Assembly (NCBI GenBank): GCA_030765045.1
Contig: CM060968.1
Location: 107,952,904-108,016,903, forward strand
Origin: Tenodera sinensis
Taxonomy: Eukaryota; Arthropoda; Insecta; Mantodea; Mantidae
DNA length: 64,000 nt
Direction of reading: 5' to 3'
Both the position numbers and the translations under genes were made by a program. Every line of letters begins with the position of its first letter. Position 1 is the first letter of the stretch. Shown here piece after piece: positions 56,501 through 64,000 of the stretch. Under the pieces are notes generated by a model, which was not told where the DNA came from, ran no database searches, and saw only the letters and a program-made list of their open reading frames with translations.

Positions 56501-57479
56501 AAGAAAAAACAAAATGAACTAAAGAGGAATATCGTTACATCCAATGTAACGAAGGATACAAAGTTTTAAATAAAATTCACAGACGCAGTAAGTGCTAAAT
56601 ACGTAGATTTTAATAAACGGATGAGACAGGAATTTAGCCTGTTATAGGTTGCGCGTTCGTTCTTGACGAATGACCTTGAGCAGAAATCCAATGAGTGAGC
56701 CTACCCTTAATAAATAGGTCAGCAAATGTTTATGCTACGATAACAGACACCTCTGTTTTCCTCTGTCGCGTTTGTGTATACAGTCGACTGCAGAAGTTTT
56801 GTGCGGTACGGATGTATGTATGCATGCAACGAAAATAGCAATTCAGACGAGGGAGAGATGTCGGGAATAGAATAAATGCAAGAAAGTTAAGTGGAAACAG
56901 TTATAGAGGTATAGTGTATAATACGTGTGGCTGATATTACTGCAAGTGTCATAAATTGATTTGTAGTGTTGTAGTACTTCAGCTCAGAAGCATGCGCGTC
57001 ATCTCACTGCAGACTGTACCTCCTCTCTCTCGTTCCCGCAAAAGCTGAGTAGAGACTCGCATTCAACCTTTCATATAAAATTTTCATTCGTCAAGAAGTA
57101 ACGCGCGACCTATACCCATGCGTTTTAAGTTTTACACAAACTAAGTTTTAAGATATTAAACATTTAGAATCGTATTTTATTGAGTACAGCTTCAATGATC
57201 CTTCCAGACACCCACTGCATAATTGTGGAAAATGAAATAGCATTACAATGAGTAGTATTTGTATTGGACAATATTAAATAATTTAATTTATGAATATGCC
57301 TTCAAAAAAGTTACGGAGTTTCGATAAAAAGAACACAGCTATCCGCAATACGCGAATAAAACAATTTGTATCATTTCGGTTTTCTGAATATGATAAATCA
57401 TTTAATTTTTATGAAGTTCACAATAAAATCAAAAGCATGAATCATAAACAGAAGAATTAACAGAAATTTGAAACATAAG
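56501..57479. other. Unassigned, 1 kb
   Basis: No gene or known repeat recognised. Confidence 0.35.
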
Positions 57480-58169
57480 CAAAAATGTGATGTGTTGCAC
57501 TCATGTGACCTTCTCTACTTTTGTACGAACTATTCTTTCAAACTCTTATTCCTACATCTTCAGTTAGATAAACATTTGCAGAAATTACCCTATTGCTTAT
57601 TTGCTTAAGGTGTAAGGGGAATATGGGAATACAGTAGACTCTGAGCGATACAAAAATCTTTTAAAGCTGGTCGCTATATGAAGGCTTTGCAATTCAGTTC
57701 CCTTTGCACGGCCGAGAGATGAAACGTTAATAACATCCTTCCATTTTAGAAAAGCATAAGCATTGCAAAACTCACACAAATAACAAGGAATATCCCCGAA
57801 GTGGTTCACTCCATAAAAAATTTAGTTGGACATAGTTGATGTGATTAACAAGATCTACATTTTTCGTACAGTAAGATATGCTCTATCTCTTACGGTTTAA
57901 CAGTTATGCAAAAGCCATCAAGAATAAACAGGACACATGGGCTATAGCCAGAAAATTCAAAATATACATTTCATTTCCCACAAAAATATCTTAAATATAT
58001 TACATTTTAATCAAAATAGTTGGAGTCATTTTTGAAAAAAATTAATATTTACGAAAAAGCTCCATGTAAAGGGAAGTTCTAGATGTCTTCGTGTTGCATC
58101 CTTGAAATATATTAAATTTAAATACCAACTTTGGTTTTTAACGGACTTTCAGTTTTTGAGTTATGCTGC

Positions 58170-58242
<73 letters not shown>

Positions 58243-58387
58243 CATACACATACACACACAGGGACCTTTTTCTAAAAATGCTTTTTGAGATTCAGTGGGT
58301 CCCAAAACATATTTCTGGTGAAATCTTGACATCTAATTTTTGGATGGAGTACAATACTTCCTCTTCTTACCAGGAGAGAAAGTAAAA
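57480..58387 (-). repeat. Family R, nearly complete copy
   Basis: Minus R from AAAAATGTGATGTGTTGCAC to AGAGAAAGTAAAAATG with the CA microsatellite at 58175-58260 and an intact left end block (CAAAACATATTTCTGGTG, GGAGTACAATACTTCC). It lacks the right inverted end. Confidence 0.85.
58175..58260. repeat. CA microsatellite in R
   Basis: About 86 bp of CA with a few AT/GC steps at the R microsatellite site. Confidence 0.95.
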
Positions 58388-58800
58388 ATGAATAACGATG
58401 TTCCATTTGACAGAGGTACAAGTTCTTCAAAACTCACATAAATAAGAAGGAATATCTCCGAAATGGTTCACTCTACAAAAAAATGTATTCAGACATAAAT
58501 TGTGCGTTTCAGCAAGATTACATTTTTTGTATACTAAGAATTGTTCTATCTCTTATGGTTTACCAGTTATTGCAGAAGTCATCCAGAGTAAATAGGACTA
58601 CATGGGATATAGCCAGAAAATTTAAGATATACATTTCATTTGCCAAAAAAATATGTCAAACATATGGCATTTTAATCAAAATTGTTAGAGCCATTTTCAA
58701 GAAAATCGAAATTTTCTTAAGATTTTCCATGTAAACGGTAGTTTAGGGTGGAGGAATGTTCTTCAAAATTTACGTGTCACATCCTTGAAGGACAAAACTT
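58388..58800 (-). repeat. Family R, middle fragment abutting the previous copy
   Basis: Begins GAATAACGATGTTCCATTTG and ends near CACATCCTTGAAGGAC. The junction TACTTTC/ATTCATTTTT is an R internal word followed by an R 5' end, so one R copy appears to have landed in or recombined with another. Confidence 0.75.
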
Positions 58801-59695
58801 CAACTTCAACTGGTGCCCTACTTCGCTCCTTTCTCCATTTGAACTCTTCTGAAATTCACTATCACACAATCTAAAAGGTTCAGCCAGTCATCCTCTTATA
58901 TGCACTATTTTATTAGTCTCCATGGAACCGTTTTTGTGTACACTGGTCCCCATGGTTGTATTCTCGCCACCAAATCAAATGCTCTACTCGCATTTAAAAG
59001 ACGGAGCGAAAACGATCAATAATCTTGCACTTAGAATTAGAAAACTGAGTGAACGATGTAATTAAGTCAATAGTAATTCAAGGCACAAATCAGTAAGTAC
59101 CATTTCTGGAGATGTCGATGTACGGAGCAGCTGTTTCTTGAGCACTCTGGTCACGCGCTAACCTCGTTTTGCCCGCACGGTTAGTTTCATGCAATCGATA
59201 TATCTCGAGGGGTAGTACGTAGAGAATGCCAATTGTTTCAGCTAACCCCGCTGTCGTACATTATCAATAATGACAACAGATCGCGGATAGCGAGAGAGCG
59301 AGAGAGAGCTCACTATTAATCTGGCAAGGGCCAGGCATTACTCCAAACAATACTCTATGGATTATTGCTTTATTGTTCCCTGTCAATTGCTACTGTGTCT
59401 CCTGCAACAAGTAATGTATTGCTATAAACAGTAATTTTCCACCGCTGATTGCCTTCATGTATCTGTCTCTTGGTGAAACACAACGTACTAATTTTCACTC
59501 CAAGAGGAAGAATAAACTAGTGTTGGACGAAAGTAATGGCCTAGTGCATCAATCCCGATAGATATAACCCGTTACGGTACCGTGGTTATACTGTCTTCGT
59601 GATAAAGTCATAAAAGTACTGCAGCATTGTGAGAAAATCCAGTAGTTGAATAGCTGTCATGTTTAGGGTTGTCACACAATCTGCTAATAAATGTG
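58801..59695. other. Unassigned
   Basis: No gene recognised. A short GAGAGAGCGAGAGAGAG run lies near 59293. Confidence 0.35.
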
Positions 59696-59917
59696 CAGAT
59701 CTCAACATCTCAAATATATATCTGCATTATCTCAAACAAATGACATTTTAATCAAAATCGTTAGAATCGTTTTTGAGGAAATAAAAATTTTCAACGTAAA
59801 GGGTAGTTTAGGGTGGAGAAATTTTCTTCAAAATCTTCGTGTCGCATCCTTGAAACATACTAAACTTAAATATGAACTGTGATTTTTAACTGACTTTTAG
59901 TTTTTGAGTTTTGCTGT

Positions 59918-60004
<87 letters not shown>

Positions 60005-60125
60005 CACACACACGGACACTTTTCTAAAATGCCCTTTTTTGGATTCAGGGAACCTCAAAACATTTCCAGTTAAATCATCGACACTTTAGGTCAAATACAA
60101 CACTTCCCTTGCTTACTATATGTAA
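59696..60125 (-). repeat. Family R, 5' half with CA array
   Basis: ATTTTAATCAAAATCGTTAG, GTCGCATCCTTGAAAC, CA array at 59919-60013, then GGATTCAGGGAACCTC and left-end blocks. Confidence 0.8.
59919..60013. repeat. CA microsatellite in R
   Basis: About 95 bp of CA with interspersed AAACAC and ATACAC units at the R microsatellite site. Confidence 0.95.
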
Positions 60126-60667
60126 TAGGGGAACTAAACAAAATGTTCAATGTAAAGGTATTTGACAAATACAGTGTTATAATTTACAAAATTACCATAA
60201 CATTTGGAAATAGGGCCGGTAACTATTTTAGAATTATTTCTTAACTTAGTGCAGTATACAAATGGTTGTGTAGAATGTACAAGGAATTAAGGATAATTTA
60301 TAAACCAATGTCTTCTAAAACATTTAGTTTCAACTTAAAGTGTTGGAACTGAGGAGCAGTAAACTTAGTAACCGCAGCACGGGTACCAAAAAACTAGAAC
60401 AATCACTTTCCAATTTGAAATTTGGCTTTTGTCTCTTAAACAAGGAATGCAAGGTTCATAGGGCAGCTCTTTTCCTTATCAGACTCTTAATTTGGTCTAA
60501 TTTCTTGTAGCTTTCCTGTTATTTATACTTTCTGTACTATGTACAGTAAAGTAAAGTATTTATTTCAACCAAATTTGATACGGAATTATAGTTTGAAGTT
60601 TCCGCTACATATGCTATTTGCTTTTCAGTGCAGCTCTGGTGACAGAAACGTGAACTATGCAACAAAG
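60126..60667. other. Unassigned
   Basis: AT-rich; no gene recognised upstream of the mariner pseudogene. Confidence 0.35.
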
Positions 60668-61175
60668 ATGGCGCGCGTGTTAATGTCAATTTGTAAAGAA
60701 CAGCGAAGTGTAGTGGGATTTTGTGGTCTAAAGGGCATAACGTAAGTGAAATTAACAGGGACATGCGTGTTATATATGTGGACGACTGTATGGATCATAG
60801 CAGTGTCTCCAGACGGTTCGTGTTCTTCAAAGACGGTCGTGCAAATCTTTGTAATTCGCCACGGCGGCTAACAGGTGCAACCCTGCAGAACGTTACAACC
60901 ATTGAGGCTGGGAAGGTTAACTACAGACGCATATCTCTGCAGTCCAGGCTTTCCACTATCGGGCCTTCATCTGTTTTGTTGTCGCTTTGCGACATATGCA
61001 GAAGTGAAATCAACAATTCGAAGATGGCTATACTCAACGGAATCAACTTCTATGAACATATGTGGCAGCCGATTAGCTATGGCAGGCAGCCTCAACTCAC
61101 GTAAATACGGGCAGCGGGCAAAGTCAGCATATCTGTGCGTGCAAGCGGGCATTGTGTTACAGTTGTTTATCTGAG
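60668..61175 (+). pseudogene. Mariner (SETMAR-like) transposase with internal deletion
   Basis: An ATG at 60668 opens MARVLMSICKEQRSVVGFCG. After a frameshift near 60730 it continues as KGHNVSEINRDM, DDCMDHSSVSRR and FFKDGRANLCNSPRR, the paired HTH region of mariner transposases. The reading then jumps near 60950 to the C-terminal segment GLHLF, FATYAEVKSTIRRWL and SRLAMAGSLNSRKYG, matching the (D)xHLF...DxEV...RW...LVxRxxKCLN end. The catalytic DD34D core is therefore missing apart from its last part. A SETMAR host gene is excluded because no SET domain or intact transposase exists here. Confidence 0.7.
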
Positions 61176-61207
61176 TGCACCAGCAACGGACGTGTGTAAC
61201 TAGTGTG

Positions 61208-62165
61208 CAGTGGCGGTTCATGAAGTACAGAAATGGCAACATCTCTAAGTGTGGCTACCTCATCTAATCCTCGCCCATCTTCCCCATATACTTTTTCCTC
61301 TGTTTGGGAACAACAGTATCTGTTCATAGACCTAGGGGATGCCGCGAAATGTTTAGTGTGTGGTAAGATTGTTCAAACAATTAAAAAGTATAACCTACAA
61401 CGACATTACGCTGCTCATAGCAGTGAATACGACGGCTATAATGGAGTGGAACGTGACATGATGATACAGAAACTCAAAGACACTATGGCTACTGACAATG
61501 ATACGGACCATAAAATAAGTGAATCGGCTGTACGTCTTAGCTATAATAGAATAATTATACAAACTATGGAATCTACATGTTTTCCATTATTTGTCACTCC
61601 TTTCGCCGTAGACGTCGAGAACGTTCCTACAGAGTTTCAATTAGAACTTATTGACCTGCAATATGATCGGGAAATGAAGGATTCCTTTGTTCATAAAAGA
61701 AACTTGATCGATTGTTATATAAACTTTCCTCAGTCCAGATTTCCACGACTACACAGACAAGCAGCTCACATATTAAGCATATTTGGCTCTACTTACCTCT
61801 GTGAACAATTCTTTTCACTAATGAAACACTGTAAACCGAGTCACAGAAGCCATTTATCTGACAGCAACTTGAAATGCAGTCTTCGTCTTTGTACTACAAA
61901 GACAATTACACCAAATATTTCACAGATAATAAGGGGGAAAAGGATACAAAAAAACTCGACGTCTGAATCAAAATTGAACTCACTTGGAAGTATTAAATAT
62001 AATATAAGTGACAGATATAAGCTATGAAATGGTATGTTAAATTTGCTCTATTAAGCATCTAGGCAAATATATGTTTATTTCTCTTTGTATACTCAGTCAA
62101 CACTCAATAAACGTTCAAAGCTTCCGATGTTGCAAATCTTAGTAATCTTAGTTATTCCGCCACTG
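61208..62165 (+). mobile_element. Internally deleted hAT element, 958 bp
   Basis: Ends CAGTGGCGG (61208-61216) and CCGCCACTG (62157-62165) form a 9-bp perfect terminal inverted repeat of hAT type. It contains a single open frame (61233-62027) that joins the transposase N-terminal zinc finger to its C-terminal domain. The 8-bp flanks (CTAGTGTG, ACTGTTTT) do not match, so the target duplication is lost or the ends are slightly different. Confidence 0.75.
61233..62027 (+). CDS. hAT-derived BED finger plus dimerisation-domain protein, 264 aa
   Basis: N-terminal BED/SPIN-DOC-like zinc finger: VWEQQYLFID, C40-x2-C43, H58-x3-H62 (KCLVCGKIV, LQRHYAAH). A short linker follows (about 65-115). The hAT C-terminal region then runs from about 118: FAVDVENVPTEFQLELIDLQ, IFGSTYLCEQFFSLMKHCKP and LSDSNLKCSLRLCTT. 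Related ZBED/GTF2IRD2-like transposases are about 600 aa; the catalytic RNase H core with its acids is deleted in frame near residues 105-117. No stop interrupts the 264 codons. Such a product could still bind ends and dimerise, acting like a repressor, but this is inference. Alternatively it is a young, chance-open deletion derivative. Confidence 0.75.
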   Translation: MATSLSVATSSNPRPSSPYTFSSVWEQQYLFIDLGDAAKCLVCGKIVQTIKKYNLQRHYAAHSSEYDGYNGVERDMMIQKLKDTMATDNDTDHKISESAVRLSYNRIIIQTMESTCFPLFVTPFAVDVENVPTEFQLELIDLQYDREMKDSFVHKRNLIDCYINFPQSRFPRLHRQAAHILSIFGSTYLCEQFFSLMKHCKPSHRSHLSDSNLKCSLRLCTTKTITPNISQIIRGKRIQKNSTSESKLNSLGSIKYNISDRYKL

Positions 62166-62274
62166 ACTGTTTTTCTATCTCCGTTGACCTTCATTTCTGC
62201 CCGCTTCCACACGCTCGGGCATCGGGCTATAAGATATGACGTCACAGTGCATCGAGTTGAGGCTGCCTGAGCTA

Positions 62275-62690
62275 TGGTTTTAGCCAGGAGAATCACAGAG
62301 CTTCTCTCCTGGACACACGCCAGGTCTTGTACCATCTGTTGACGGGTTTGTGCCTGCGGGTAGCTGTAGCGGGACCTCCCGTTTTTAGTGAAGGTCCATA
62401 TACTGGCATGTGTGAATGTTGTGGCGTGTGGGGATGTCGGCCATGTAAGCAGCAAACAGTGCCGGCGACAGTACACTGCCTTCCGGAACTCCAGCGCGAA
62501 TGGGCCTTTCTTGTGAAAATAAACCCTCCACCTTCACCCGGAAGGTTCCTAAAGGAAACCAGCCACCAAGTAAATGTATGGAGGGGGATTTCATGCTCGA
62601 TGAGTTTGTAGACAAACCCTTCGTGCCAAGTGGTAGAGAAGGCCTTTTCCACGTTAAGAGACTCCGCAAGCTTTTTATAGCCCTATCTTT
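62275..62690 (-). pseudogene. Jockey-like LINE reverse-transcriptase fossil
   Basis: The minus strand reads VEKAFSTTWHEGFVYKLIEH (the DVxKAFDxVWHxGLxxKL block with D changed to S), then TFRVKVEGLFSQERPIRAGV, PEGSVLSPALFAAYMADIP. The FADD box is missing; a later VQDLACVQERSSVILLAKT (GWRxxxNxxKSxxILF-like) follows in another frame. Frameshifts occur around 62560 and 62430. Unrelated in sequence detail to the intact LINE at 50501. Confidence 0.75.
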
Positions 62691-62699
62691 CTCGAATGC

Positions 62700-62790
62700 C
62701 TACAAACAAGCCGACTGCCGGACAGTCCTCGAATGCTCTGAAAAACCTTTTTTGTTGTCACTTGATTGCTGTGCCGCGTGAATAGTGTGG
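62700..62790 (-). repeat. LTR fragment, same family as the solo LTR
   Basis: GACTGCCGGACAGTCCTCGA, ATGCTCTGAAAAACC and CACTTGATTGCTGTGCCGCG align in order with the U3 start of the LTR at 11440-11530 (GACTGCCGGATACTTCTCGA, TACTCTGGAATACCC). Confidence 0.5.
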
Positions 62791-63424
62791 GAGGTTGTTA
62801 CGTGCCGCATTAGTATGGAGGGGCAGCTAGGGGTCACAATATATTGCAAAAATTCAATTTATAACAGCAACAAACATTAAATGATCTATTGGGTGTTTGC
62901 TTCTTTTATTGAGCTTCTGTGTAGTTATTTTGTTGTTGAGCTCACTTCCTTTGTAGAAGCTTTACTTTTGTAAGTAAACGTTTGACCGGATTTCCTCTTG
63001 GAGAGATCGAACGTTTTCTTGTTAAAAAGTACAAAAGATATAAAAGGAACAGAAAAGCAAAGCTGCTTAATGTATCATTGCTTACATTAACAGTAAAAGT
63101 AACGCAGAGAAACAGGAACTTTTCCAGAACTCCAGCAGTTCCATTGTAATACAAGACACTGTTATTGTACTACTTGGGGATTTGAGCAGCCAGTAACCAG
63201 AATATAGGTAACTTTTCTTGGAAGTAATTAACTTCGACAAAAACAAATATAAACCCTGGAGAAACTTTCATACACTTTCATCACATACATTGCTCTCACC
63301 AAGAATATGGAAAGTGATGCAATTAACATCAAAGAGAAATCCATTCTTACTATAACTCCTGTTGTAAAAGTTAAGAGGACCATATAATGATCCCACTTTT
63401 GAGACGTCCAGACGTAATTAAAGC
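62791..63424. other. Unassigned
   Basis: No gene recognised. Confidence 0.35.
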
Positions 63425-64000
63425 TATTTTTACTTTCTCTACTGGTAAGTAGGGGAAGTATTGTATTCCACCCAAAAATTCGAAGTCGAGATTTCATCGG
63501 AAATACATGTTTTGAGGCCCCCTGAATAAAAAAAAAGCCTTTTTAGAAAAAGGTCCGTGTGTGTGTGTGTCTGTGTGTCTGTCAGTCTGTCAGTCTGTGG
63601 ACAGCATAGTTCAAAAACGAAAAGTCGGTTAAAAACCAAAGTTGGTATTTAAGTTTAATGTTGTTCAAGGATGTGACACGAAGATTTTGAAGAAAGTAGC
63701 TCCACCCTAAACTACCCTTTACATGGAAAATTTTTCGAAAATTTTGATTTTCTTGAAAATGGCTCTAACGATTTTGATTAAAATGTCATATGTTTGAGAT
63801 ATTTTTATGACAAATGAAATGTATATCTTGAATTTTCTGGCTATGGCCCCTGTAGTCGTATTTACTCTGGACGACTTTTGCATAACTGGTAAACCGTTAG
63901 AGATAGACCAAATTATACTATACAAAAAATGTAGATCTTGCTAAAATACACAATTTATGTCTCAATAAATTTTCTTGTAGGGTGAACCATTTCGGAGATA
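63425..64000 (+). repeat. Family R copy running off the window
   Basis: Starts TTTTTACTTTCTCTACTGG and continues through a GT/CTGT microsatellite (63555-63600) to ATTTCGGAGATA at the window end. It looks among the least diverged copies. Confidence 0.85.

Noticed and set aside
60668..61175. SETMAR host gene
   Set aside because: Only broken mariner N- and C-terminal parts are present, with no SET domain and no catalytic core.

Overview
This 64-kb window is AT-rich, gene-poor eukaryotic DNA dominated by transposable elements, most probably from an arthropod (insect) with a large, repeat-laden genome. The evidence is the mix of element types: a Jockey-type LINE, RTE-like LINE tails, piggyBac, hAT and Tc1/mariner transposase remains, several tRNA-derived SINE families and long microsatellites. 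I could not recognise any host protein-coding gene, rRNA or functional tRNA. The exact order cannot be fixed from sequence alone. A cockroach, termite or other polyneopteran-like insect is a weak inference.

The commonest component is an unclassified dispersed repeat, called family R here. 'Plus' R reads from an ACTTTCTCTACT-type 5' end to a ...CAGATTTTT 3' end. The best copies (17012-17952 and 28147-29107) are about 940-960 bp with inverted ends of roughly 100 bp. About 20 complete, broken or nested copies occur across the window. Nearly all carry a GT/CA-type (once GA-type) microsatellite at the same internal site, expanded independently in each copy. R is non-coding; the many short ORFs in it are by-products.

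Left third (1-22 kb): R copies, Tc1/mariner fragments (1.9 and 6.0 kb), a pure (ATT)n tract of about 119 units (2.6 kb), an RTE-like LINE tail (5.1 kb), a truncated LTR joined to a TCGTG pentamer array (9.0 kb), a solo LTR with target duplication (11.1 kb), two SINE-A copies, and a reverse-transcriptase fossil split by a 158-bp LINE 3' end (13.5 kb).

Middle (22-50 kb): a complete but frameshifted piggyBac element with intact terminal repeats and TTAA duplications (23453-25685), a cluster of R copies in both orientations, a ~600-bp imperfect palindrome (37.7 kb), a SINE-B nested in a SINE-A (40.6-41.1 kb), a head-to-head SINE palindrome (42.5 kb), a 600-bp CCN-rich tract growing out of a LINE C-terminus (44 kb) and a decayed hAT fragment (49.6-50.1 kb).

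Right (50-64 kb): the one apparently intact element, a minus-strand Jockey-type LINE (50501-55058) with uninterrupted ORF1 (gag-like, three zinc knuckles) and ORF2 (endonuclease plus reverse transcriptase). It has an Inr+DPE type internal promoter, and its ORF2 stop codon abuts the poly(A) tail. Beyond it are a hAT C-terminal relic, more R copies, an internally deleted mariner, a 958-bp internally deleted hAT whose shortened ORF is still open, a LINE RT fossil and a partial LTR.

The elements do not form a pathway. They record successive insertions, and nested junctions with target-site duplications give relative ages (R before SINE-A; SINE-A before SINE-B; RT fossil before the LINE tail inside it).
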